Positions 16,555 to 25,096 of a stretch of 64,000 bases of DNA are shown piece after piece (within the stretch, counting starts at the first letter, position 1; each line of letters begins with the position of its first letter). The notes under the pieces are model-generated. The model was not told the origin of the DNA, did no database searches, and saw only the letters and a list, made by a program, of their open reading frames with translations. A program made the translations under genes and the position numbers. Source of the stretch: Alphaproteobacteria bacterium (lineage in GTDB: Bacteria; Pseudomonadota; Alphaproteobacteria; SMXS01); the NCBI GenBank assembly GCA_028284945.1, contig JANQQJ010000029.1, forward strand, positions 22,810 through 86,809, in the 5' to 3' direction.

Positions 16555-17946
16555 GTGACTATTTCGCTACGTGCACTGATTATTGTTGCTCTCGCTCTTT
16601 TCACCCTACTCGTTCTATTGCTGGGGCAGTGGGAACGAAACCCACAGGGTTGCGCCAATTCTCCTCAGGTAGACCCGCCGCTTTCTGCGGAGTTTCACAA
16701 TGTAACCAAAATCGCGGGTCGCCATGTTGAACAAGGGCGATTTCCCAAAGCGATTGAAATGCTGGAAGACTATCGGGCCGATCCTGTGACACCCTTGATC
16801 GATCGCATCTCCATTGATTTCGGCTTGGCCCAGATTTACGGCATTTGGGGCGATTTCGATCAATCGGTCATCTATGCTCAACGAGCGGTCGAGGAGACAC
16901 GATGCCGTGTCACACCCGCCCTTCAAGCAGCCGCCGAGGTCATGTTGGGCGGCCTTTATGTTGAGTTGGCGAGGCGGCACGACGGTGAAGAAGCGCAGAA
17001 CTATTATCGCCTGGGGTTGAAGAATCTTGTGCCGGCTTTAGAGAGCGGGCCTTTGGCAACAGCACAGAACTTTGACGCGGTGGCAAATGTTTACATGGTG
17101 CTCGATCCGCCTGAGCAAGAGAAGGCAGCCGAGTGGCTTGAAAAAGGTGTTGCCGCATCATCTGACCTTACCGATCTAGTCACGGAAAACCGGCATCGCC
17201 AATGGGTACAGCTTCTCATGGCGCTGGATAATCTTGACCGGGTGGTCACGCCAGCACGGCAACTGGCGCAGAAATTCGACAATCAGCAAGACTGGTATCA
17301 GCTGGCGTATATCATCTGGACGCTGGGCCGGGCTGATGACGAAATTGCCCGAATGATCGCAGTTCTTGACGCCGAAGATCCACCCACTGCGAACCAGTAT
17401 GCCTATCTGGTGCGGCTTAAAATGTTGACCAACAATGCCGACGCGGCATTGATGACGATGCAGGATGGCGTCGCGCGCAATATCGTGTCACAGGTTCAAT
17501 ACGACGAGTTCAAAAAACGGTACGACACCGTTTCCGGCACCGACGGGACGTCAGACGGTAGTAAAGGCGCTTATCCTACCTACCGTGTTCATCCTCAGTT
17601 TCCCCGTATGGCACAGGAACAGGGCATATCCGGTTGCGTCATTTATGGGTTCACGATTTCAGCCGACGGGCGGACAACAGATATCTTCCCGCTCGAAAGC
17701 TCCAACCCGTTGTTCGAAAGTTATGGGGAGCGGGCAATCGAGCAATTTCGGTATTTTCCAAGCACCGTCAATGGAATTGCTGTTGCGTCGCCGGAGCAGA
17801 CTATCAGGTTGGTCTGGGAGCTCGAAGGAGAGTCGCTACCCGATCATGAAGCTTGTCAAGGGGATGAGGATTTCGATCCGGACGATAATCCTGATGGAAA
17901 CTCCATGGAACCGCACGGCCCTGTTTTACCTAAAGGCTCCGGCTGA
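16555..17946 (+). CDS. Helical-repeat protein with C-terminal TonB domain (TonB protein 5)
   Basis: 463 residues from a GTG at 16555. A membrane helix or uncleaved signal is at about residues 5-23. Residues about 45-330 are a helical, TPR/Sel1-like region ('PKAIEMLEDYR', 'QSVIYAQRAVEET') resembling the operon TPR protein. From about residue 340 follows a TonB domain: 'KGAYPTYRVHPQFPRMAQ', 'SGCVIYGFTIS', 'RAIEQFRYFP', 'LPDHEACQ', then a 28-residue acidic tail. The protein joins in one chain the two activities encoded by separate genes at 12023-14016. It is convergent with the acyl-CoA dehydrogenase gene, whose end overlaps it by 17 bases. Confidence 0.85.
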   Translation: MTISLRALIIVALALFTLLVLLLGQWERNPQGCANSPQVDPPLSAEFHNVTKIAGRHVEQGRFPKAIEMLEDYRADPVTPLIDRISIDFGLAQIYGIWGDFDQSVIYAQRAVEETRCRVTPALQAAAEVMLGGLYVELARRHDGEEAQNYYRLGLKNLVPALESGPLATAQNFDAVANVYMVLDPPEQEKAAEWLEKGVAASSDLTDLVTENRHRQWVQLLMALDNLDRVVTPARQLAQKFDNQQDWYQLAYIIWTLGRADDEIARMIAVLDAEDPPTANQYAYLVRLKMLTNNADAALMTMQDGVARNIVSQVQYDEFKKRYDTVSGTDGTSDGSKGAYPTYRVHPQFPRMAQEQGISGCVIYGFTISADGRTTDIFPLESSNPLFESYGERAIEQFRYFPSTVNGIAVASPEQTIRLVWELEGESLPDHEACQGDEDFDPDDNPDGNSMEPHGPVLPKGSG

Positions 17947-19069
17947 TCAGTTCCTTCATGATCTCTGACGTGCCGCCATAGATTCGCTGCACGCGGGAGT
18001 CGGTGTAAAGCCGCGCGATGGGATATTCGTTCATATAGCCATAGCCGCCATGCAGCTGGACGCCTTCATCGACCACGCGGCCCAGCATTTCCGTCACCCA
18101 CAGCTTGGCCATGGAGGCATCGGCGCTGGATAGTTCGCCGCGCAGATGATGCTCGATGCAGCGGTCGCAGAACGCCCATCCCACCTCGACCTGGGTTTTC
18201 AACTCGGCCAGTTTGAACCGCGTGTTTTGGAAGTCGAATACCGGGCTGCCAAAGGCCTTACGCTCCTTCACATACTCAACCGTCAGGTCATAGGCATGCT
18301 GCGCGGTGGCTTGCGCATTAAGCGCGATGCTGAGCCGTTCCTGTGGCAGTTCGGTCATCAGCTGAACGAAACCCTGGCCTTCTTCCGGGCCCAGCAGGTT
18401 GGACGTCGGGACGCGGACATCGTCAAAGAAAAGCTCTGACGTATCGGCGGCGTGCATGCCCATCTTGTCGAGGTTACGGCCCCGGCGAAACCCGTCCCGG
18501 TCGGCCTCGACCATGATCAGGCTGATGCCCTTGGCGCCCTGGGTCGGGTCGGTTTTGGCGACCACGATCACCACGTCGGCGTTCTGGCCGTTGGAGATAA
18601 AGGTCTTCGACCCATTGATGACATATTGGTTGCCGTCCATCAGCGCGGTTGTCTTCACCCCTTGCAGGTCGCTGCCGGTATTGGGCTCGGTCATGGCAAC
18701 GGCAAAAACCGCCTCGCCAGAGACCATCTTGGGCAGCCATTCGCGCTTCTGGTCTTCGCTGCCATAGCTCAGCAGATAACCGGCACAGATGTCGCTGTGC
18801 ACGGTAAAGCCGGGGCCTGAGGCACCGGCCAGGCCCAGCTCCTCATCGACGACGGCCAGATAGCGGTAGTCGCCTCCCGGGCCGCCATACTCTTCGGGTA
18901 CCTGTGGGCACAGCAGACCCTGCTCGCCGGCCTTGCGCCAGAAGTCGCGCGGGACGCAGCCATCCTTTTCCCACGCTTCATGGTGGGGGGCCATTTCACG
19001 GGAAAAGAACCCGCGAACCGCGTCGCGGAACATCTCATGTTCCTGGTCGTAGACAGAGCGTTGCAGCAT
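17930..19069 (-). CDS. Acyl-CoA dehydrogenase
   Basis: 379 residues, the usual length. Family blocks are complete: 'AVAMTEPNTGSDLQGVKTTA' (FAD/acyl-CoA binding), 'SKTFISNGQNADVVIVVAKT', 'LPQERLSIALNAQATAQHAY', and the C-terminal 'VQLHGGYGYMNEYPIARLYTDSR' with 'IYGGTSEIMKELISRSL'. It would dehydrogenate an acyl-CoA to the 2,3-enoyl-CoA with ETF as acceptor; a medium- or long-chain substrate is plausible, but the sequence does not fix it. It stands alone, divergent from the MFS transporter at 19241. Confidence 0.95.
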   Translation of the reverse strand: MLQRSVYDQEHEMFRDAVRGFFSREMAPHHEAWEKDGCVPRDFWRKAGEQGLLCPQVPEEYGGPGGDYRYLAVVDEELGLAGASGPGFTVHSDICAGYLLSYGSEDQKREWLPKMVSGEAVFAVAMTEPNTGSDLQGVKTTALMDGNQYVINGSKTFISNGQNADVVIVVAKTDPTQGAKGISLIMVEADRDGFRRGRNLDKMGMHAADTSELFFDDVRVPTSNLLGPEEGQGFVQLMTELPQERLSIALNAQATAQHAYDLTVEYVKERKAFGSPVFDFQNTRFKLAELKTQVEVGWAFCDRCIEHHLRGELSSADASMAKLWVTEMLGRVVDEGVQLHGGYGYMNEYPIARLYTDSRVQRIYGGTSEIMKELISRSL

Positions 19070-19240
19070 GGTGAACTCCTGTTGGACAGGCCGGTAACAA
19101 AGAGCAAATCCGCCCCGGTTGCAAGGTTGTTCGGCGGTTATTCAGCGCCAATCTCATAAAGTGGACTAATTCTGTCCATTTTCTCTTTTCTTAGCGCCGT
19201 AACGATCAATATGACCGATAAATTGTTTCGGGAGGACGCC

Positions 19241-20629
19241 ATGCAAAACCCTGCTCAAACGGGTGAAGCGCCCTATGCCAGTCCGGCGCGGGCCTGGTAT
19301 CTGATTGGCGTTCTTGTCCTCGCCTACACCTTTTCATTTATTGATCGTCAGATCCTGGGGTTGCTGGTCACGCCAATCAAGCGCGACCTGGGTATCAGCG
19401 ACTTTGAGGTCGGGTTGCTGGGCGGGCTGGCCTTTGCCCTGTTCTACACCTTCATGGGGCTGCCGATCGGCCGGCTGGCGGACCGGGCGAACCGGCGCAA
19501 TATCATCGCTGTCGGTATTGTGGTGTGGAGCGTGATGACCGCCGCCTGCGGACTGGCGAAGAACTTCTGGACGCTGTTTTTGGCCCGCATGGGTGTCGGT
19601 GTCGGTGAGGCTGCCCTCTCGCCCCCTGCCTATTCGCTGATCGCCGACACGTTCCCGCCTGATAAGCTCGCCCGCGCGCTTAGCGTTTACAGCATGGGGA
19701 TCTTCATCGGCAGTGCACTCGCCTATATTGTCGGCGCAGGCGTGGTGCAGGCGGTCGACAATGCCCCGCCGGTCACCATTCCGGTCTTCGGTGAGATTCA
19801 CGCCTGGCAGTTGACGTTCTTCATTGTTGGCCTGCCCGGCATTCTTGTCGCGCTCTTGATGCTGACGGTACGCGAACCCGCCCGGCGCGGCGTTAAGGCA
19901 ACCAAACGGGCCGATGGCACCGAAGAGATAGAATCCCTGCCTCTGCGTGAGGTCCTCGCCTTCGTTCGTAAGAACATCAAAACCTATGGCGCGCATTTCG
20001 TCAGCTTTGCCCTGCTGGCGGTTTTTGGCTATGGCACCGCGCTGTGGATCCCCGAATTCATTCGCCGGTCATACGGTTGGGAGATTTATGACGCAGGCTA
20101 CGCCTATGGCATTCTGATTCTGGTTTTTGGCATCGGCGGCGTCTTCTTCGGCGGCTGGTTCTGTGACTGGATGCGCAATCGCGGCCGGACGGATGCGAAT
20201 ATGCGCGGCACCATGATGGCGGCTGTCGCGCTGGCGCCTTGCGCGATTCTGTTCCCGCTGGCGGGGTCGGTCGAAATCGCGTTGGTGGTGCTGGCCGGCG
20301 CTGTGTTCTTTGGCGCCATGCCGACGGGCGCGGCAGCCGCCGCGCTGCAGGCAGTGACACCGAACCAGATGCGCGCGCAGGTGTCCGCTCTTTACCTGTT
20401 TACTGTCAATTTGATCGGTATGGGGGTTGGGCCTGGGCTGGTCGGGTTCTTTACCGACTTCGTTTTCCTGGATACCGAAAAGCTCTATCTGTCCCTGGTC
20501 GCCACCGCGGCGATCACGATCCCGCCGGCGGCGATCCTGCTGGCCTGGGGATTGAAGCATTACCGCAAAAGCCTGGAAGAAAATGAGGCGCGGATCGCCG
20601 CCGCGGCAGGGGCTGCCGTACCGGCTTAA
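19241..20629 (+). CDS. MFS transporter, spinster (Spns)-like
   Basis: 462 residues from the ATG at 19241, which has 'CGGGAGGACGCC' just upstream; an ATG ten codons earlier has no such site. Twelve transmembrane segments can be followed. The N-terminal half has 'FSFIDRQILGLLVTPIKRDL' and 'GRLADRANRR', the Spns-like MFS motif A. Bacterial members of this clade often sit beside catabolic genes and are thought to move hydrophobic or aromatic acids; the substrate is unknown. A close paralogue follows 92 bases downstream. Confidence 0.9.
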   Translation: MQNPAQTGEAPYASPARAWYLIGVLVLAYTFSFIDRQILGLLVTPIKRDLGISDFEVGLLGGLAFALFYTFMGLPIGRLADRANRRNIIAVGIVVWSVMTAACGLAKNFWTLFLARMGVGVGEAALSPPAYSLIADTFPPDKLARALSVYSMGIFIGSALAYIVGAGVVQAVDNAPPVTIPVFGEIHAWQLTFFIVGLPGILVALLMLTVREPARRGVKATKRADGTEEIESLPLREVLAFVRKNIKTYGAHFVSFALLAVFGYGTALWIPEFIRRSYGWEIYDAGYAYGILILVFGIGGVFFGGWFCDWMRNRGRTDANMRGTMMAAVALAPCAILFPLAGSVEIALVVLAGAVFFGAMPTGAAAAALQAVTPNQMRAQVSALYLFTVNLIGMGVGPGLVGFFTDFVFLDTEKLYLSLVATAAITIPPAAILLAWGLKHYRKSLEENEARIAAAAGAAVPA

Positions 20630-20721
20630 CATCTGAAATATCTGGCTTTCCTGCGGCCGCCTTCTATGCTGGTCGCGACCGTTCAGGTCCGTTTTGGGGA
20701 AAACGGGGAAGTCCAGCATTC

Positions 20722-22068
20722 ATGTCGACGTCACCGCACGCCGAGCCACCTTATCCGCGTCCAGCCTATGCCTGGTACGTCGTCGGCGTGCTCATGGTCG
20801 CTTACACCTTTTCCTTCATCGACCGGCAGATTCTCTCGCTTTTGAGCACCGAGGTCATTCGCGACCTGCAGCTGACGGACTCTGAATTCGGCTTGCTGGC
20901 CGGGTTGGCCTTTGCACTGTTCTACACGTTGCTGGGCGTGCCGATCGGTATCGCGGCCGACCGCTATTCCAGGCGCGGGATCATCATGACCGGGATTGCC
21001 GTCTGGAGCCTGATGACGGCGGCCTGTGGTTTTACACGAAACTTCTTCGAGCTGTTCCTCACGCGGATGGGCGTCGGTGTCGGCGAAGCGGCGCTATCGC
21101 CGCCAGCCTATTCGATGATCACGGACTACTTCCCGCCCAAGACGCTCGGTGTCGCGCTCGGCACCTATGGCATGGGGATCTATATCGGCAGTGGCCTTGC
21201 CTTCATTGTGGGGGGCGCGGTGGTCGGCGCGGTCAGCGGACAGATGGTGCCGATGCCGCTGGTCGGCGAGATGAAAGGCTGGCAGGCAACCTTTATCATC
21301 GTCGGCCTGCCCGGTTTGCTGGTTGCGCTGATGATGTTGACGGTGCGCGAACCCTATCGCCGTGGCGTCCAGCGGTCGGGGGCCGATGGTGCCGTCGTCA
21401 GCGTACCGTTCTCAGAGGTGCTGGTTTTTGTGCGCAAGCGGTGGCGGACCTATGGCGCGCATTTTCTGGGCTTTGCTCCGCTGTCATTGATCGGCTATGG
21501 CTCTGCCGTCTGGACCCCGGCATTCTTCTACAGGACTTTTGATCAGTCTCCGGCTGATGTCGGCCTGATCTTCGGGCTGGCGGTGCTGATCATGGGGCCG
21601 CTTGGAATTGTTGCCGGTGGCGCGCTGGCCGATCGCTGGCGCCGCAACGGCATCACCGATTGTTACCTGCGCGCCGGGGCACTGGCGGCGCTGATCCTGA
21701 TCCCGGTCAATGTCGCTACGCCGCTGATGCCGGCCCCTGAATATGCCTATATCCTGTTGTTCCCCGGTGCATTCCTGGGGGCAATGCCGTTCGGGGTGGC
21801 GCCGGCGGCGATCCAGGCGATCACGCCCAACCAGATGCGGGCGCAGGTGTCGGCGATCTATCTGTTCACCGTCAACATGATCGGGCTTGGTCTGGGCCCC
21901 TGGCTGATCGGCTGGATGACGGACAGCGTCTTTGGTGATCCGCAGGACCTGAAATATTCGCTGGCCATTGCCGGTGGGTTCACCGGCATATGGGCCGTGT
22001 TGGTGCTGCGGTCAGGGTTTGCGCCCTTCCGGCGCTGCGTCAAAGAGGCTGAAGCCTGGGCCGGTTAG
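20722..22068 (+). CDS. MFS transporter, spinster (Spns)-like (paralogue)
   Basis: 448 residues, clearly paralogous to the gene before it: 'FSFIDRQILSLLSTEVIRDL', 'GIAADRYSRRGII', 'RMGVGVGEAALSPPAYSMI' and 'ITPNQMRAQVSAIYLFTVN' are shared almost word for word. The spacing and shared direction suggest a tandem duplication with later divergence, not one transport system with two subunits. It is convergent with the FNR-like regulator gene. Confidence 0.9.
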   Translation: MSTSPHAEPPYPRPAYAWYVVGVLMVAYTFSFIDRQILSLLSTEVIRDLQLTDSEFGLLAGLAFALFYTLLGVPIGIAADRYSRRGIIMTGIAVWSLMTAACGFTRNFFELFLTRMGVGVGEAALSPPAYSMITDYFPPKTLGVALGTYGMGIYIGSGLAFIVGGAVVGAVSGQMVPMPLVGEMKGWQATFIIVGLPGLLVALMMLTVREPYRRGVQRSGADGAVVSVPFSEVLVFVRKRWRTYGAHFLGFAPLSLIGYGSAVWTPAFFYRTFDQSPADVGLIFGLAVLIMGPLGIVAGGALADRWRRNGITDCYLRAGALAALILIPVNVATPLMPAPEYAYILLFPGAFLGAMPFGVAPAAIQAITPNQMRAQVSAIYLFTVNMIGLGLGPWLIGWMTDSVFGDPQDLKYSLAIAGGFTGIWAVLVLRSGFAPFRRCVKEAEAWAG

Positions 22069-22079
22069 ACGGTCTTGTC

Positions 22080-22829
22080 TTAATCGCCCATCGCGTCGGC
22101 AAGATCTTCCAACGCGTCTTCGTCAGTGATGATCACGTGATGCGCGCCTTCCAGGGCGATCACATTCTCGTTGCGGAGTTTGGTAAATGTCCGGCTGACC
22201 GTCTCAATGGTCAGGCCCAGATAATCGGCAATGTCGCCGCGGCCCATGGCCAGGTCCAGCCGGTCGCCATTCTCGTTACATTGATCGTGTTCACCGCGCA
22301 GCCGAAGCAGAAAGGACGCAACCTTCTCCATCGGCGACTTACGGCCTAGCAGCAGCATCTGGTCCTGCGCCTGCTTCAACTCGTCGGCTGCCATATCCAG
22401 CAGCCGGCCTTGCAGATGCGGAAACTCATCAAGCAGAACGATCAGTTTCTCGCGCGGGAACCGGCATACGGTCACCGACCCTATGGCCTCTGCCGAACAG
22501 GTATAGGTGCCGTGGGTGGCCAGGCCCAGCATATCGCCCGGAAACACGAAGCCGACGATCTGCCGCCGCCCGTTGGGCAGCAGTTTGAACAGGCGGATCA
22601 TCCCCGACGTCACATTGAACATGTGGCGCGGGTCGTCGCCTTCATCGAAGACCGTCTGACCGGCTTCGTATTCCTTGTGGGTTGCGATGGCTTCAAGCCG
22701 CGACAGATCGTGATCGTCCAGGACAGCGCATGCCGCCGTGCCGCGGACTTCGCATTGGTCGCAAAGTCCGCCACGCGGGACAATCCGCATCACCGGTCGA
22801 ACGTCCATCTGAGCTGCGGCCGAAGCCAT
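22080..22829 (-). CDS. Crp/Fnr-family transcriptional regulator, FNR-like with cysteine cluster
   Basis: 249 residues. The N-terminus holds 'CDQCEVRGTAAC' (Cys-x2-Cys-x7-Cys), and a fourth cysteine lies in 'GTYTCSAEAIG'; together these match the [4Fe-4S] ligands of FNR/FnrN-type oxygen sensors. A cNMP-like beta-roll follows, and the C-terminal helix-turn-helix contains 'LTIETVSRTFTKL'. The E-x-x-S-R signature there is that of FNR, which predicts TTGAT-N4-ATCAA sites and not CRP sites. It lies 11 bases after the SCP2-domain gene and is probably co-transcribed with it. It could control microaerobic genes such as the bd oxidase; no box was seen there. Confidence 0.9.
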   Translation of the reverse strand: MASAAAQMDVRPVMRIVPRGGLCDQCEVRGTAACAVLDDHDLSRLEAIATHKEYEAGQTVFDEGDDPRHMFNVTSGMIRLFKLLPNGRRQIVGFVFPGDMLGLATHGTYTCSAEAIGSVTVCRFPREKLIVLLDEFPHLQGRLLDMAADELKQAQDQMLLLGRKSPMEKVASFLLRLRGEHDQCNENGDRLDLAMGRGDIADYLGLTIETVSRTFTKLRNENVIALEGAHHVIITDEDALEDLADAMGD

Positions 22830-22840
22830 GGGCTAGCCTC

Positions 22841-23152
22841 CTAAGCTTGGGACTCCATATAGTTGCCCAGCGCCATGGCACCACCTAAATCGCCATCGAT
22901 TTTCAGCTTTCCGCTCATAAATGCCATTTGGCCATTGAGTTCGCCGGACAGCAGCTTGCCATAGTCTTCCAGCGAGATGATCATCGCTGTATCGGCGTCG
23001 GCGTTGTCGTTGGTAACCGTATTCGGGTTCTGAGTCGCATCGATGAAAATGCAACCGTCGTCGCCAAAATCGATCTTGAATTTCTTGCCCAATCCGCTGT
23101 CCTTGCCTTCGAATGCGCCGGCAATCTGCTTCGTGATGTCTTCCAAGCTCAT
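22841..23152 (-). CDS. SCP2 sterol-binding domain protein
   Basis: 103 residues forming a single SCP2 domain: 'IKIDFGDDGCIFIDAT' in the sheet and the typical 'LLSGELNGQMAFMSGKLKIDG' followed by 'GGAMALGNYM' at the C-terminus. The fold binds acyl chains or other lipids in a tunnel. The gene heads a two-gene unit with the FNR-like regulator and is divergent from the Rieske oxygenase gene. It may handle the hydrophobic substrate of the adjacent oxidation genes, which is inference from position. Confidence 0.88.
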   Translation of the reverse strand: MSLEDITKQIAGAFEGKDSGLGKKFKIDFGDDGCIFIDATQNPNTVTNDNADADTAMIISLEDYGKLLSGELNGQMAFMSGKLKIDGDLGGAMALGNYMESQA

Positions 23153-23320
23153 AGGTATTCCTCTTCTTCCCTAGTCTTTGTGATTGCAAGAGTATGCGAG
23201 CGGGCGGGGTCGATAATCAACCGGATTCAGTGCTTCAAAACCGTCTTGTTTGAGTCGCTTAGCGCCCTAGATTGTTCTAAAAAGTCACCCACGCTGATTA
23301 TGCACCATGTGAGGTAGGAC

Positions 23321-24724
23321 ATGAACGTCGAAAACCCCAAGCAAATGAAGCCCGGCGAGGCGCGGTCCGAGGGCCCCTCTGTCCAGGACTATCTGAATAC
23401 GGAAAAAGTACCCGTTCCCGACGTGCTGCGCCGTGACGTGAATGTTCACATGGGCAGCGAGGATTTGAACACCCGCCGCTGGACCAGCCGCGACTTTGCG
23501 GAGGCCGAAATGGAAAAGGTTTGGGCCAAGGTCTGGCAGTTCGCCTGCCGTGAAGAGCACATTCCCGAAGTCGGCGATCACATTGTTTATGATATCGGCG
23601 ACTGGAGCTTCATTGTCATGCGGGTCGCTGAAGACGAGATCCGGGCCTATTACAACGCCTGCCTGCACCGGGGCACGCAGCTTCGCGCGTCAGGTTCCAT
23701 GGGTAATGTGCCGCAGCTTCGTTGCCCGTTTCATGGGTTCACCTGGAATCTTGATGGCACGCTTCAGGAAATCCCCTGCGACTGGGATTTTCCGCATATC
23801 GACAAAGACAATTTCGATCTGCCGCAGGCGCGGGTTGAAACCTGGGGCGGCTTTGTTTTCCTCACCATGGATGACGATGCAGAACCGCTGCTCGACTTCC
23901 TGGGCGACATTACCGAAGAGTTCTCGTCCTGGGATTTCGAGAACAAGTTCATCCTCAACCACATCGGCAAGCGGGTCGATATGAACTGGAAAGTGGGCGT
24001 TGAGGCGTTCATCGAAAGCTATCATGTGATCGCGACCCACCCGCAGATCATGCCCTCAACGGGCGATGCGAATACTCAATATGATGTCGATCCGGACCAG
24101 AACTATAACCGGATGATTACCGCCATGGCGGTGCCCAGCCCGCATCTGGGCGACGATGTGCCGGAACAGAAGATTGTCGATGCCATGACTGGCCGGTCCT
24201 ATCGGCTCAATATCGAGGATAGTGAATTCGCCGTGCCTGAAGGCAAGACCGCGCGCGAGTTCATGAGCGACCTGCGCCGGGCCACCATCGCCGACCAGTT
24301 CAAGAAGGACTATTCCCATTCGACCGATTCGGAAATGCTTGATGCCATTCAGTATTGGGTGTTCCCCAACTTCTTCCCCTGGGGCGGCTATGGCACCAAC
24401 ATCGTCTACCGTTTCCGGCCCGACGGGCTGAACCCGGATTCAGCGCTGATGGAAGTGTTCATTCTGTGCGATTACGACACATCCGGCCCCCGGCCTGAAC
24501 CGGCGCCGTTCCGCCTGTTGGGAGAGGATGAAGAGTGGATTGAAGCCTCCGACCAGATCGGCGGGCTCGCCGCCGTGTTCCAGCAGGACATGGCCAATAT
24601 GCCCCGCGTGCAGAAGGGGATGAAGACCCTGGCGCGCAACAAGGGTGTGACGCTTGCCAACTATCAGGAAAGCCGTGTCCGCCATCTGCACAAGAAGCTC
24701 GACGAGTATATGAACACGGAATAA
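23321..24724 (+). CDS. Rieske non-haem iron ring-hydroxylating oxygenase, alpha subunit
   Basis: 467 residues. The Rieske [2Fe-2S] site is complete: C114 and H116 in 'NACLHRG', C135 and H138 in 'LRCPFHGF'. The catalytic domain has 'NWKVGVEAFIESYHVIATHPQ', with the two histidines of the mononuclear iron. The start has 'GAGGTAGGAC' in front. Substrates of this group include aromatic acids, steroids and other lipophilic compounds; nothing in the sequence decides. A [2Fe-2S] ferredoxin gene follows 10 bases later as the electron donor. No beta subunit and no reductase gene are present. Confidence 0.93.
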   Translation: MNVENPKQMKPGEARSEGPSVQDYLNTEKVPVPDVLRRDVNVHMGSEDLNTRRWTSRDFAEAEMEKVWAKVWQFACREEHIPEVGDHIVYDIGDWSFIVMRVAEDEIRAYYNACLHRGTQLRASGSMGNVPQLRCPFHGFTWNLDGTLQEIPCDWDFPHIDKDNFDLPQARVETWGGFVFLTMDDDAEPLLDFLGDITEEFSSWDFENKFILNHIGKRVDMNWKVGVEAFIESYHVIATHPQIMPSTGDANTQYDVDPDQNYNRMITAMAVPSPHLGDDVPEQKIVDAMTGRSYRLNIEDSEFAVPEGKTAREFMSDLRRATIADQFKKDYSHSTDSEMLDAIQYWVFPNFFPWGGYGTNIVYRFRPDGLNPDSALMEVFILCDYDTSGPRPEPAPFRLLGEDEEWIEASDQIGGLAAVFQQDMANMPRVQKGMKTLARNKGVTLANYQESRVRHLHKKLDEYMNTE

Positions 24725-24734
24725 GCGCGGCTCA

Positions 24735-25055
24735 TTGGCCACCGTCACAATCCTACCATCCGGCCTGACCGTTCAGGTCGGTGAGTGGGATCATCTGCTC
24801 CGGGCCGCGCACGACCAGGGGCTTCGATGGCCGAATATGTGTGGCGGGGGCGGCACCTGCCGCAAATGCGTGCTTTCTGTCCTGGAAGGCGCAGACCACG
24901 CCTCACAGCCGACATCATTCGAGTTGCAGGGTCTTGCCAGTATCGCCCACAAGCTTGAAGGCGAACCCAAACCGGTACGCCTCGCCTGCATGCTGCGGAC
25001 TAAAGGCGATATGGTGGTGAAAAAGGATGGCGTTGCACTGGCGCCTGAGGATTAA
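24735..25055 (+). CDS. [2Fe-2S] ferredoxin
   Basis: 106 residues starting at a TTG. The cluster ligands are 'CGGGGTCRKC' (Cys-x5-Cys-x2-Cys) and a distal Cys in 'RLACMLRT', the adrenodoxin/plant-type pattern. It sits 10 bases behind the Rieske oxygenase gene, so it most likely passes electrons to that enzyme. No ATG exists near the start that would keep the first beta strand, so the TTG is preferred. Confidence 0.88.
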   Translation: MATVTILPSGLTVQVGEWDHLLRAAHDQGLRWPNMCGGGGTCRKCVLSVLEGADHASQPTSFELQGLASIAHKLEGEPKPVRLACMLRTKGDMVVKKDGVALAPED

Positions 25056-25096
25056 ATCAGCCACTGTGTTACCGTTAGGTAACGGAGAGCGCTTTT

